From an uncultured Eubacteriales bacterium (GTDB lineage Bacteria > Bacillota > Clostridia > Oscillospirales > UBA644), in assembly GCA_905207625.1 (NCBI GenBank), contig CAJLLT010000008.1, positions 1-64,000 on the forward strand: a stretch of 64,000 nucleotides of DNA, written 5' to 3'. Below are positions 41,756 through 50,982 of this stretch, in pieces. Positions within the stretch are counted from its first letter, which is position 1; each line of letters begins with the position of its first letter. Made by a program: the position numbers and the translations under genes. Below the pieces are notes generated by a model. The model saw nothing but the letters and a program-made list of their open reading frames with translations. It was not told the DNA's origin and searched no databases.

Positions 41756-42650
41756 TTTTGACAAGCTTGGCATACACGATATCGTACTGAACAGGGTTGC
41801 TATATCGAATATTTTCGGTACGGGACTCGATGTATACTGGTATGCAATAATAATTACCGCAGGACTTGTGCTTGCGATGCTTTTCGGAATGAAACACGCA
41901 AAGGATGTAGGTCTGAACGCAGATAATATTCTTGATGTAGTGATCTTCGGCGTTCCCTGTGCGCTGATCGGTGCAAGACTTTATTACGTTATATTTGAAG
42001 CGGATCAGTTCCACAGTTTCACGGATATCATAAATATCCGCAAAGGCGGGCTTGCCATTTACGGCGGGCTTATAGCCGGATTGATCGTAGGCCTTGTTTA
42101 CAGTAAAGTAAAAAAGATCAACGTACTTGCCCTTTTTGATATCGCCTGCATGGGGTTTTTCATCGGACAGAGTATCGGTCGTTGGGGAAACTTTGTGAAC
42201 GCGGAGGCCTTTGGCGGAGTCACTGATCTGCCCTGGGGAATGTCTATCAACGGTGGCGCGCCGGTACACCCAACCTTCCTGTATGAATCTCTTTGGAATC
42301 TTGTAGGGTTTATACTTGCATATATTTATCTTAAGAAACTCAGAAAGGAAAACGGAGAGATATTTTTCTTTTACCTTGCCTGGTACGGCGCCGGAAGGGC
42401 TTGGGTAGAGGGTCTGAGAACCGACAGTCTCTGGCTCGGAGGCATTCGTGTTTCACAGCTTGTCGCAGGGGTTTCATTTATAATCGGAACTACCCTGATC
42501 ATTCTTGTACGTACCGGAGTATGGGGTAAAATTATGAACAGATTCCGCAAGGATACCCCCGCATATGCTCCTGTTTTCAGCGACAGGGCAGCTACTGATT
42601 CCGAAGTTACGGATATGGATCCGGAAAACAAACCCGACTCCGGAAAGTAA
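41739..42650 (+). CDS. lgt: prolipoprotein diacylglyceryl transferase
   Basis: ATG behind AAGGAGG inside the end of ymfH. Seven membrane helices. Lgt signatures present: VPCALIGARLYYV (near 70), KGGLAIYGGLIAG (near 103) and GRWGNFVNAEAFGG (near 147), which holds the residues for phosphatidylglycerol use. The enzyme attaches diacylglycerol to the lipobox Cys of prolipoproteins, the step before LspA (44312-44812). C-terminal tail of about 35 polar residues. Third gene of the ymfF operon. Confidence 0.95.
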   Translation: MINTVSFDKLGIHDIVLNRVAISNIFGTGLDVYWYAIIITAGLVLAMLFGMKHAKDVGLNADNILDVVIFGVPCALIGARLYYVIFEADQFHSFTDIINIRKGGLAIYGGLIAGLIVGLVYSKVKKINVLALFDIACMGFFIGQSIGRWGNFVNAEAFGGVTDLPWGMSINGGAPVHPTFLYESLWNLVGFILAYIYLKKLRKENGEIFFFYLAWYGAGRAWVEGLRTDSLWLGGIRVSQLVAGVSFIIGTTLIILVRTGVWGKIMNRFRKDTPAYAPVFSDRAATDSEVTDMDPENKPDSGK

Positions 42651-42671
42651 TCCTACAATAATACATTAAAA

Positions 42672-42706
42672 AGCCCTCATGCAGCAGAATGTACTGTATG
42701 AGGGCT
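42672..42706 (-). terminator. terminator of the GNAT gene, possibly bidirectional
   Basis: AGCCCTCAT (42672-42680) pairs with ATGAGGGCT (42698-42706). On the minus strand it runs into TTTTT; on the plus strand a weaker GAAAGTTTT follows, so it may also end lgt transcription. Confidence 0.75.
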
Positions 42707-42713
42707 GAAAGTT

Positions 42714-43271
42714 TTATTGCTTACAGTTTTCAAAAAGCATTGCATATTGTTTTATACCTGTGTCAGGTATCGTTGAAATATCTACTGTTTTGAACCCGAA
42801 TTTGTTATATATCGCAACATTCACCGTCTTGTGAGTTTCGAGATACAGCCGGGTATTATAAGTTTTAAGCGTGCCAAGAACCGGTCTCAGAAGCTTCGAG
42901 CCTATTCCCCGTCTCTGCATTTTCGGATCGACAACGAAGCACATACAGTACCAGGTTTGCTGAGTCAGGAATCTCTTTTTAATTTTTTCGCAGTTCATTT
43001 CGTAATTTACTGAACGAAATAAATGGCTGAATCCGAAATATCTTATCAACCCAAACCCGCCATTGAGCAGAAAGCGGATGGCAGGCTCAGATTTTAACTG
43101 CGGCGGAAACAGGATCAAAAGGCTGCTGATGCTGCTATCCGTTGACAGGATTATACATTTATCATATATTGCATTCAGAATGCAGTAAAAATACCTCCAG
43201 TCGTCAGGACCTTCACTTTTCCCTCCAAGAAGGTAACGTATCGACGGATCATCGGAAAAGGCTTCTGCCAT
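42714..43271 (-). CDS. GNAT family N-acetyltransferase, start uncertain
   Basis: The acetyl-CoA motif VVDPKMQRRGIGSKLL (near residue 115) and the C-terminal LETHKTVNVAIYNKFGFK stretch are those of GNAT enzymes. Only an ATG at 43271 is available in frame, without a clear ribosome site. The open frame continues upstream to a stop at 43365-43367, and the extra residues (SLDKTDLPACSKI before MAEAFSDDP) look like the normal first helix of the fold, yet contain no ATG, GTG or TTG. The gene may therefore use a non-standard start or be truncated at its 5' end. Substrate unknown. Confidence 0.65.
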   Translation of the reverse strand: MAEAFSDDPSIRYLLGGKSEGPDDWRYFYCILNAIYDKCIILSTDSSISSLLILFPPQLKSEPAIRFLLNGGFGLIRYFGFSHLFRSVNYEMNCEKIKKRFLTQQTWYCMCFVVDPKMQRRGIGSKLLRPVLGTLKTYNTRLYLETHKTVNVAIYNKFGFKTVDISTIPDTGIKQYAMLFENCKQ

Positions 43272-43325
43272 AATTTTTGAGCATGCCGGAAGATCTGTTT
43301 TGTCAAGTGAGTTTTCAAAAAAGTC

Positions 43326-43357
43326 AAAAAGCAGTGATAGAAACTCTCTACCACTGC
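43326..43357 (-). terminator. terminator of rluD
   Basis: On the minus strand GCAGTGGTAG-AGAGTTT-CTATCACTGC followed by TTTTT. It separates the rluD transcript from the GNAT gene. Confidence 0.85.
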
Positions 43358-43397
43358 CCGATAATTATGTATATTGTTTTCTTGAATCAGATTAAAA

Positions 43398-44315
43398 TCA
43401 CGTCATATTCCGGAATTTGTCCAGCAGCTGTCTGAAATACTCCGGAGGAGCGCTTTCGAATTCCATGTATTCTCCGCTTACAGGATGTATAAAACCTATT
43501 TTCCGTGCATGCAGACATTGTCCGTGAAGACCGTATCTCTCAGCGTCTTTATTCCGGGGAGCGTAAACCGGATCCCCGAATACAGGATGTCCTTTGAATG
43601 CGGAATGTACACGTATCTGATGGGTACGGCCGGTTTCAAGCACATATCTTACAAGCGAGTAGCCGGGATACTCTTCAAGAACTTCATAGTGTGTAACCGC
43701 ATTTTTAGAATTTTTATCGGTTACCGCCATCTTTTTTCTGTCTACAGGATGTCTGCCAATAGGGAGATCTACAACTCCGCACTTTTCCTTAAAATGACCG
43801 ACCACGATCGCTATGTATTCTCTGGTAAGCGAATGGGCTTTTATCTGTTCCGAAAGGGAAACGTGTGCCCGATCGGATTTTGCAACAAGGAGAAGACCGC
43901 TGGTGTCCTTGTCTATACGATGAACTATTCCGGGACGAAGAACTCCGTTTATTCCGGAAAGAGACGTACCGCAGTGAGCCATCAGCGCATTTACGAGGGT
44001 GCCGTCTTCATTTCCGGCAGCCGGGTGCACAACCATTCCCTGGGGTTTGTTTACCACAAGAAGATCGTCATCTTCATACACAATATCCAAGGGGATTTGC
44101 TGAGCAACAACATCAAGGACCACGGGTTCAGGTTTTTCAAAAGAAACGCAATCCCCGTCGCAAACTTTATAGTTCTTCTTTTCAACCTTTCCGTTTACAG
44201 TCACCGATCCGGATTCTATAACAGACACCGCAGCCGAACGGCTCATTTCTGTCCGTTCGGCTAAAAAAGAATCTATTCTCTTTCCCGCATCAGCTGCGGA
44301 GACGGTAAGGATCAT
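43398..44315 (-). CDS. rluD: RluA/RluD family 23S rRNA pseudouridine synthase
   Basis: N-terminal S4 RNA-binding domain (about residues 1-75), then the synthase domain with the catalytic Asp in GIVHRIDKDTSGLLLVAK (near residue 135) and ETGRTHQIRVH (near 223). 305 residues. Converts specific uridines of rRNA to pseudouridine; by context after lspA it is most like RluD (YlyB). Start overlaps the lspA stop by 4 nt. Last gene of the leftward division/translation block. Confidence 0.92.
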   Translation of the reverse strand: MILTVSAADAGKRIDSFLAERTEMSRSAAVSVIESGSVTVNGKVEKKNYKVCDGDCVSFEKPEPVVLDVVAQQIPLDIVYEDDDLLVVNKPQGMVVHPAAGNEDGTLVNALMAHCGTSLSGINGVLRPGIVHRIDKDTSGLLLVAKSDRAHVSLSEQIKAHSLTREYIAIVVGHFKEKCGVVDLPIGRHPVDRKKMAVTDKNSKNAVTHYEVLEEYPGYSLVRYVLETGRTHQIRVHSAFKGHPVFGDPVYAPRNKDAERYGLHGQCLHARKIGFIHPVSGEYMEFESAPPEYFRQLLDKFRNMT

Positions 44316-44812
44316 TTAAAGATGTCCCCTTTTTTGAAAAGAAAAACGCAGATGAAAAGTGCACAGCCGCAGGTTATAAATATGTCCGCAACGTTGAAAA
44401 CCGCGAAATTGATCAGTGTAAAGTCAAACATATCCACAACAAAGCCGCGCATGATACGGTCAATCAGGTTTCCGAGACCACCTATACCTACAAACAGCAG
44501 CGAGTATTCCGCCACCGTATTCTTCAGCATACCTTTTCCGAGAACAATACAGATAAGAACTATAATTATTCCGGTAACTACAGAAAAAAACCAGATTTTG
44601 CCCTCAAGTATGCTGAATGCCGCACCGGTATTCTCCCGGTATGTCAGGTGAAATACTCCGTCCCACAACCGGATCTGCCCTAACGGTCTGAGTTTTGTAT
44701 AAGCCCAGAATTTGGTAAGCTGGTCCGCAACCAGGCCCAGGGCGCAAAGTATCACATAGGACAGAATTTTCAGGGGTTTTCCGTGGGTTACGGGGTGACT
44801 GTTTTCCGTCAT
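44312..44812 (-). CDS. lspA: lipoprotein signal peptidase
   Basis: The ATG at 44812 overlaps the ileS stop (ATGA), giving 166 residues; the longer frame runs into ileS and is not used. Four membrane helices. Conserved segments ADQLTKFWAY (near 31), RENTGAAFS (near 60), GNLIDR and the catalytic Asp pair in GFVVDMFDF (near 125) and FNVADIFI (near 141). Cleaves the signal peptide after Lgt acts. Translationally coupled to ileS, an arrangement also seen in many other bacteria. Confidence 0.95.
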   Translation of the reverse strand: MTENSHPVTHGKPLKILSYVILCALGLVADQLTKFWAYTKLRPLGQIRLWDGVFHLTYRENTGAAFSILEGKIWFFSVVTGIIIVLICIVLGKGMLKNTVAEYSLLFVGIGGLGNLIDRIMRGFVVDMFDFTLINFAVFNVADIFITCGCALFICVFLFKKGDIFK

Positions 44813-47595
44813 ATACCCTTTACCACAGAGGCGCATCTTGCGCATAGAGTGGGATGCTCGGCGTCTTTGCCGACTTCCGCAGAGAAGCACCAGCAACGTT
44901 CGCACTTATTCCCGCCGGCGACCTCAACCGTGACATTGGCACCCTTGAAATGTTCACAGGGTTTTCCCTCGCTGCCCTTTTTAATGACAACATCGGAAAC
45001 AATGAACATGGTCTTGAGTAACTCAAGCTTGTCGGAAAGCGCGGCATAAGCTTTGTCATCACAGTACAAAGTAACGGCTGCCTCAAGAGGTTTGCCGATA
45101 AGTTTTGCGTTCCTTGCTTCTTCAAGTACAAGATTTACGTCATCACGGAGAGCGACCAGAGTTCCGAGATCATACATTGTATTCTCGTCCAGGGCATACT
45201 CATCGTAAGCATCTACCATGGAGTTGAACATAACGTTTTCAGCATCGTCACTGCTTCTGTGAGGCATGGCGTGCCAGATCTCATCCGAAGTAAAGCAGAG
45301 TATGGGAGCAAGCATTCTGACCATCGCATCAAGTATGAGGAACATTGCGGTCTGCGCACTCCTGCGACGGAGGCCGTCCCTGGAGTCACAGTACAAAGTA
45401 TCCTTGATAACGTCAAGGTAGAAATTGGACATATCGACAACACAGAAGTTACGGATAGCATGATATACGATGTGATATTCGTAATTCTCATATGCCTGTT
45501 TCACACGTCCGATAAGGTCATTGAGTCTTGTAACAGCCCAACGGTCAAGTATATCCATTTTATCCGCCGGAACAAGGTCATCAGCGTTGAAGCCGTTGAG
45601 GTTTCCGAGGATATACCTTGCGGTATTTCTGATCTTCAGATAAGCCTGCGAGAGCTGTTTAAATATAGGATCGGATACACGTACATCTGCTCTGTAGTCA
45701 GAAGACGCAACCCAAAGACGAAGAACATCCGCACCGTACTGCTTAATGATCTCTTCGGGGGCAATGGAGTTACCGAGGGATTTGTGCATAGCTTTACCCT
45801 CACCATCAACAACCCACCCGTGGGTCAGAACGGTTTTATACGGAGCCCTTCCGCCACCTGCACCGACAGCGGTAAGCATTGAGGATTGGAACCAGCCTCT
45901 GTACTGATCGGCACCCTCGAGGTAAAGATCGGCAGGCCACTTCATATCAGGATTGTTTTCCAGGACCGCATAGTGAGAAGAACCGGAATCAAACCAACCG
46001 TCAAGAGTATCCGTTTCCTGGGTGAATACCTTTCCTCCGCAATGGGGGCATCTGAAGCCTTCGGGAAGGATCTGATCGGAAGTTTTGAGATACCAGGAGT
46101 TGGAACCTTCGGCAGCAAAAAGCTTTGAAACAGCATCAATTGTTTCATCGGTGCAAACAGGCTTGCCGCAATCGGAGCAGTAGAACACGGGAATAGGCAA
46201 TCCCCAATGTCTCTGTCTTGAAATGCACCAGTCAGCACGCTCCTGGATCATCTGCGCAATACGCTCGCCGCCCCATTCGGGAATCCATTCAACGTCTTTG
46301 CAGGCGGCAACGGCCTGATCCTTGAATGCCTCAACGGAGCAGAACCACTGAGGTGTAGCCCTGAAAATAATCGGATTCTTGCAACGCCAGCAATGGGGAT
46401 AGGTATGAACAATCTCTTCCGAAGCAAAAAGAGCACCGGAAGTTTTCATATCGGCAAGAATCACCTTATTGGATTCATCATAGCGGAGTCCGGCATAAGG
46501 ACCGGCGTCTGAAGTCTGATATCCCCTGTCATCAACCGGAACGACCATATCCATTTTATATCTGCGGCAGGTCTGATAGTCATCCGCACCGAAACCGGGA
46601 GCGGTGTGAACGCAACCTGTGCCGCTGTCCATGGTAACATAGTCAGCAAGGACCACGAGACTCTTACGGTCAAGGAAAGGATGCTGAGCTGTCATATACT
46701 CAAATTCGGAACCGTTCATCGACCCCGCGATCTCGTATTCATCAACACCGCCGGCAGCCATGGTTTTTGCAACAAGGGCGTCCGCAAGGATATACATGTC
46801 TCCGGAGGATGTTTTGACAATATCATATTTTTCAGCGGGATTCAGAGCAATGGCCAGGTTTCCGGGCAGTGTCCAGGTAGTGGTCGTCCAGATAACGAAG
46901 TACATTCTGGAAACATCACCGAAAGCGGAAAGCTTTCCTTTGTCATCGCTTACCCCGAATTTTACGTAAATAGAGGTACAGGGATCATCCTTATACTCAA
47001 TTTCGGCTTCAGCAAGGGCAGTTTCATCGTTGGGGCACCAGTAAACGGGTTTCAGCCCCTTGTAAATATATCCCTTCTTGTACATTTCCCCGAAAACCCG
47101 GACCTCGCGGGCTTCAAAGGAGGGGTTCATCGTCAGATACGGATTTTCCCAATCCGCAAGCACACCGAGGCGAATAAACTCGTTTCGCTGGATATTCACG
47201 TAATTCTGCGCAAATTCACGGCAAGCCTCACGGAATTCGGGAATAGACATTTTTTTACGGTCAAGTTTATTCTTCTTGATTATTGCGCTTTCAATAGGCA
47301 TACCGTGGTTATCCCAACCGGGTATGTAAGGTGCTCTGTATCCCGAAAGGTTCTTATAGCGGTTTACAAAGTCCTTTAAAACCTTATTCATCGCCGTACC
47401 CATATGAATGTCGCCGTTGGAAAACGGAGGTCCGTCATGAAGGACGTAGGTAGGTTTGGTTCTGTTCTTTTCCTGCAGGGTCTTATATACTTTCTGCTGA
47501 TTCCACCTTGCAAGGAACTCGGGCTCCCTTTGCGGAAGCCCTGCTCTCATAGGAAAGTCTGTTTTTGGCAGATTAAGTGTCTGGTTGTAATCCAT
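44809..47595 (-). CDS. ileS: isoleucyl-tRNA synthetase
   Basis: 928 residues. Class I signature HMGT (PPFSNGDIHMGTAMN near 60) in place of HIGH, KMSKS-type loop AMHKSLGN near 603, the editing CP1 domain between (GTGCVHTAPGFGADDY near 325) and a C-terminal zinc finger with four Cys (CERCWC and LCARC). Charges tRNA-Ile and edits valine. No T-box leader fits in the 51-nt gap upstream, so control is not by the common clostridial T-box at this position. Confidence 0.97.
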   Translation of the reverse strand: MDYNQTLNLPKTDFPMRAGLPQREPEFLARWNQQKVYKTLQEKNRTKPTYVLHDGPPFSNGDIHMGTAMNKVLKDFVNRYKNLSGYRAPYIPGWDNHGMPIESAIIKKNKLDRKKMSIPEFREACREFAQNYVNIQRNEFIRLGVLADWENPYLTMNPSFEAREVRVFGEMYKKGYIYKGLKPVYWCPNDETALAEAEIEYKDDPCTSIYVKFGVSDDKGKLSAFGDVSRMYFVIWTTTTWTLPGNLAIALNPAEKYDIVKTSSGDMYILADALVAKTMAAGGVDEYEIAGSMNGSEFEYMTAQHPFLDRKSLVVLADYVTMDSGTGCVHTAPGFGADDYQTCRRYKMDMVVPVDDRGYQTSDAGPYAGLRYDESNKVILADMKTSGALFASEEIVHTYPHCWRCKNPIIFRATPQWFCSVEAFKDQAVAACKDVEWIPEWGGERIAQMIQERADWCISRQRHWGLPIPVFYCSDCGKPVCTDETIDAVSKLFAAEGSNSWYLKTSDQILPEGFRCPHCGGKVFTQETDTLDGWFDSGSSHYAVLENNPDMKWPADLYLEGADQYRGWFQSSMLTAVGAGGGRAPYKTVLTHGWVVDGEGKAMHKSLGNSIAPEEIIKQYGADVLRLWVASSDYRADVRVSDPIFKQLSQAYLKIRNTARYILGNLNGFNADDLVPADKMDILDRWAVTRLNDLIGRVKQAYENYEYHIVYHAIRNFCVVDMSNFYLDVIKDTLYCDSRDGLRRRSAQTAMFLILDAMVRMLAPILCFTSDEIWHAMPHRSSDDAENVMFNSMVDAYDEYALDENTMYDLGTLVALRDDVNLVLEEARNAKLIGKPLEAAVTLYCDDKAYAALSDKLELLKTMFIVSDVVIKKGSEGKPCEHFKGANVTVEVAGGNKCERCWCFSAEVGKDAEHPTLCARCASVVKGI

Positions 47596-47646
47596 TGCTG
47601 TTTGATTGCTCCTCTTCTGTTTCCTTATCTTACAGTAAACAGCGAT

Positions 47647-48648
47647 TTATTCATCGTCGTCATCATCGTAATAATCGTCATCTTCATCATCGTCATCGTC
47701 GTCGAAATCGTCATCATCATCTTCGTCACGATGCTTTTTACCGAAAAGACCGCCTTTTTTCTTACCGAACAGGGATTTTTTCTCTCCCCTGTCAAACAGT
47801 CCCTTGAGAACGGAGTCCTTCTCGTCATCCTCTTCGTCCTCATCATCATCGTCTTCCTCATCCTCTTTTTCAGCGGACTTTGCAAAACGCTGGGACCTCT
47901 TGGGTGTATACTCTTCGGGCTCTTCCTCCTCGGTATCGGATTCTTCCTCGGAAGGTTCCTCCTCGTGTTCCGGCTCAGTGTGGTCTAGTTTGACATTTAC
48001 AGGAGTCATAAGCACGGTATCTCCGGCGTCCAGATCAAAACCGGCAAGAATATCATCTACGGATTTATCGGTTTCCGCCTGAACGTCATCATCCGCAACA
48101 GTATCGTTTTCGGATTCTGCGGTATGAACATCGGCGACATCGGAGGTTGCGGCCTCAAGAACTCCAAGGGTCTCGGACTTGGCAATATCGTCCGAAGTTT
48201 TTATCGTGGGGATCTCAGAGATAAGTTTTACATGATTTTCATATATGGCAAGAAGCTTGGATTTGAAATCTTCAACTTCAGCGGTAAGGGTAGACTTTAC
48301 CTTCTGCTGATGTTCAGCCTCCTGTTTGGCGGTTTCAATAAGTTTCTTTGCATAATCCTGAGCATCGAAAACGAGCTTATCTGCCTTTTTGCGGGCGTCT
48401 GCCAGGACATCGTCACGGCTCTTCTGGGCGTTGATCTGTGAAAACTTATACTTATCCTGTTCGGACTTGTACTCCTCGATCTTCTCATTGAGAGCTATGA
48501 CCTTTTTGGTCAGAGCTTCTTTTTCGCTGAGCATTCTGGAATAATCGGAGTAGATCGCATCCAGGAAATCATCAACTTCCTCGGGCTTGTATCCACCGAC
48601 TTTCGCTTTTCCGAATTCCTTGGTCTCAATATCTTTTGGTGTTAACAT
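47647..48648 (-). CDS. divIVA: DivIVA with an extreme acidic C-terminal tail
   Basis: ATG behind GAGAGGTG. The N-terminal DivIVA domain (LTPKDIETKEF and GYKPEEVDDFLD, residues 2-30) binds curved membrane, followed by a coiled coil to about residue 145. The remaining 185 residues are not typical: an Asp/Glu-rich region, a basic KKSLFGKKKGGLFGKK patch near 290 and a last stretch of about 28 residues almost wholly Asp, Glu and Tyr. DivIVA marks septa and poles and next to sepF is classical. The tail could recruit basic partners or bind cations. Confidence 0.88.
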   Translation of the reverse strand: MLTPKDIETKEFGKAKVGGYKPEEVDDFLDAIYSDYSRMLSEKEALTKKVIALNEKIEEYKSEQDKYKFSQINAQKSRDDVLADARKKADKLVFDAQDYAKKLIETAKQEAEHQQKVKSTLTAEVEDFKSKLLAIYENHVKLISEIPTIKTSDDIAKSETLGVLEAATSDVADVHTAESENDTVADDDVQAETDKSVDDILAGFDLDAGDTVLMTPVNVKLDHTEPEHEEEPSEEESDTEEEEPEEYTPKRSQRFAKSAEKEDEEDDDDEDEEDDEKDSVLKGLFDRGEKKSLFGKKKGGLFGKKHRDEDDDDDFDDDDDDEDDDYYDDDDDE

Positions 48649-48702
48649 TTCGGCACCTCTCAGTTAAAATATTTCAATACTAACAGATAACTTGTTTAAT
48701 GA

Positions 48703-49071
48703 TCAAAGGTCTATCTCGTCGAAAATATCGCCGGAGATCTCCAATCCGCCGGGAATGATTAGAAACGTATGAACTGCAACCTTCTTGACCTGACCGTTAA
48801 GAGCATACGCAACGCCGCTGAGAAAATCCACGAATCTTCTGGTATCCTGAGCAACAAGTTCCAGATTCAGTATTACGGTCTTGCGATTAAGCAGATGATC
48901 AGCAATTTCCATAAGCTCATCCCTGCGTTCCGGCTTTACCAGAACAAACTGGGGTTTCGGCCTGCTGAGATCTTCAGGCTCATCGGGATCCTGATATCCA
49001 GCAGGGACAATGTTATCTTCTTCGGAGTAATCCTCAGGTTCATCATTCCAAAGTTTTTTCAATATACTCAT
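48703..49071 (-). CDS. sepF: cell division protein SepF
   Basis: 122 residues. N-terminal amphipathic start (MSILKKLW) that binds membrane, an acidic linker, and the SepF core with KPERRDELMEIADHLLNRKTVILNLE, RRFVDFLSGVAYALNG and the C-terminal IIPGGLEISGD. SepF anchors and bundles FtsZ filaments at the septum. It sits between yggS and divIVA as in other Bacillota, although ylmG and ylmH, which often lie between, are missing here. Confidence 0.95.
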   Translation of the reverse strand: MSILKKLWNDEPEDYSEEDNIVPAGYQDPDEPEDLSRPKPQFVLVKPERRDELMEIADHLLNRKTVILNLELVAQDTRRFVDFLSGVAYALNGQVKKVAVHTFLIIPGGLEISGDIFDEIDL

Positions 49072-49094
49072 AGCTTCTTCCTTCCTGCTCAGAA

Positions 49095-49742
49095 TTAACT
49101 GAAAATAAACGTTCCGACACGGACCATCGTCGCGCCGTTGGCAACGGCATCCTCAAAATCTCCGGACATTCCCATGGACAGGATGTCCATATCCACACCC
49201 GGTGGGCATATCTGCCCTGCTTTCAGGAAAAGCTCATGCATATCCCTGTAATACTTTTCCTTCTTTTCTATAGGCATTATAGCCATAAGCCCCTTAACCC
49301 GGACATTTCCGAGACCGGAGGCAAGTGTAAGCATTTCCGGAAGCTCCTGTTCCGTCATTCCGAATTTCGTCTGTTCGTGCGCAATATTGACCTGGAGAAG
49401 TACATCCTGAATTTTTCCGACTTTCGCCGCACAACGGTCAATCTCCGTCAGAATATGAGCCGTATCAACAGACTGTATAAGATCGGCGGACTTCACCGCA
49501 TCCATGGCTTTATTAGACTGAAGATGCCCTATAAGATGTATCACTGCCGGATTTATATCCGGAAGTTTCTGAAGCAAATGCTGTACACGGTTTTCTCCGA
49601 TATCCGTTATTCCACAGGATAAAACGGTGTTTATCTGTTCCGGTGTACGGAACTTTGTCACGGCAACTATTTTTATGTCTCTGCCGTCGGAATTCGCGGC
49701 GGCTATTCTCTGCTTCAATTCGGAAATTCGCTGGGAAATCAT
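49095..49742 (-). CDS. yggS: YggS family pyridoxal phosphate homeostasis protein
   Basis: The ATG at 49742 with GAGG upstream is preferred to the frame start at 49766, which overlaps the previous gene; 215 residues. Single alanine-racemase-type barrel: the PLP Lys in VAVTKFR (near 32), IGENRVQ near 57, HLIGHLQSNK near 80 and LSMGMSGDFEDAV near 188. Binds PLP and controls vitamin B6 and amino acid pools. Part of the hfq-sepF operon. Confidence 0.93.
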   Translation of the reverse strand: MISQRISELKQRIAAANSDGRDIKIVAVTKFRTPEQINTVLSCGITDIGENRVQHLLQKLPDINPAVIHLIGHLQSNKAMDAVKSADLIQSVDTAHILTEIDRCAAKVGKIQDVLLQVNIAHEQTKFGMTEQELPEMLTLASGLGNVRVKGLMAIMPIEKKEKYYRDMHELFLKAGQICPPGVDMDILSMGMSGDFEDAVANGATMVRVGTFIFS

Positions 49743-49752
49743 AAACCGAGCC

Positions 49753-50982
49753 TCAATTTGATACATTAACGACTTTACCGTCGAAAAGGTCTTTGCCGCC
49801 TATAACCACGGTATCTTTACTCATAAGCACGCGGGAACCGGAATTGCTCTTTGTCTCGATAATGGAGATATTTTCAGTTGAATACAAAAGGTTGACGGGT
49901 TTGAATATAACCCTCTGTCCGGAAAGAACATAGACCCCCTGCTCACCGTCCTTGACGCGGATAGCCGCGGTGTCAACCTGAAAACCGGTATAGGTCTTTA
50001 TGACCATACGGCATTTCTCTTTTCGGAGGGTAAACAAGTCGCCGAACATGGTATTGCAGGAAAAAGTCACAGCGGTTTTCCCGTCTTCGCTTTTTGAGAT
50101 ATAATCGACATTTGCGAGGATCTTCTTGCTTCCGACCAGATCAATGTCGAATTCCAGATTGACCTTTTTCCCCACGGAAAGAAGCGTTGCGGAAGACGAA
50201 TCCATCAAAGCACAGAACTTCCAGTTCGGTTCACTCTGCATTTTCCCTACATAGTTAACGGGAATTTCGGAGGCAGGTTTTGAAGCCAGCCTGTAGTAGT
50301 CCGAAACGGTCAGATCAACATAATCCGAACTCCGGAGATATTCGTAGCCGTCAAAACCGGAATAAAAATATCCGGCAATAGGAGCGTAGAGCTGGGTGTC
50401 ACGGCCGCTTCCCGAGGATAAAGTCCTGAGACGTCTGGTATATTCAGCAAGTTCACTCTCAAAAACGGATGTCCCGTCAAAAAGCATCTGACGGCGGTTC
50501 AAAGCGATCTGAACTTCGGAATAGAGATCCGGCATGGACGTAAAATCCATACCGTCGGAACCGTTAAGAGCCTTAAGAATCCTGTTTTTTATATTATCTT
50601 CGGTCGTAACGATATTGTATCGGTTGTTTTTGCCGAGACTGTCTTCAAGTTCGGATATTTTTCTTCCGAGTCTTACCGCTTCCCGTTTTGATTCAGAATC
50701 AAGTGAATCCGAACTGCAAACGGCATAAACAGAGTTTTTTCCGACCCTGTCCCCATTCTCGACCGAATAGCTTATACTGACAAAGTTCTTGTTGGAAACA
50801 AGCAAAACTTCATCCCGCAGTACAAAACCTTCGACGGTAACATATTCATCGTAAGAAACGATATCTATCACCTGTCCCGTAATATCATCGGTAAAGAAAG
50901 AAGGAATCGTGCTGAACGCAAAATACATTACGATGATCGCGGCAATGACATAGAAACCGATCTTAAAGACTCTGGAGTCCAT
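49753..50982 (-). CDS. HlyD-like membrane-anchored adaptor protein
   Basis: Its ATG shares one base with the hfq stop (TGATG). One N-terminal helix (about residues 7-24) is followed by a barrel-sandwich half (VEGFVLRDEVLLV), a coiled-coil hairpin (about 100-190) and a C-terminal beta domain; the plan is that of HlyD-type adaptors but no transporter or TolC partner is nearby. In clostridia this protein is found beside sepF and yggS, so it may serve the division site or wall synthesis, not efflux. Function inferred from context only. Confidence 0.8.
   Translation of the reverse strand: MDSRVFKIGFYVIAAIIVMYFAFSTIPSFFTDDITGQVIDIVSYDEYVTVEGFVLRDEVLLVSNKNFVSISYSVENGDRVGKNSVYAVCSSDSLDSESKREAVRLGRKISELEDSLGKNNRYNIVTTEDNIKNRILKALNGSDGMDFTSMPDLYSEVQIALNRRQMLFDGTSVFESELAEYTRRLRTLSSGSGRDTQLYAPIAGYFYSGFDGYEYLRSSDYVDLTVSDYYRLASKPASEIPVNYVGKMQSEPNWKFCALMDSSSATLLSVGKKVNLEFDIDLVGSKKILANVDYISKSEDGKTAVTFSCNTMFGDLFTLRKEKCRMVIKTYTGFQVDTAAIRVKDGEQGVYVLSGQRVIFKPVNLLYSTENISIIETKSNSGSRVLMSKDTVVIGGKDLFDGKVVNVSN

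Noticed and set aside
47596..47646. Possible T-box riboswitch before ileS
   Set aside because: The gap to divIVA is only 51 nt, too short for a T-box leader, and no T-box sequence is seen.
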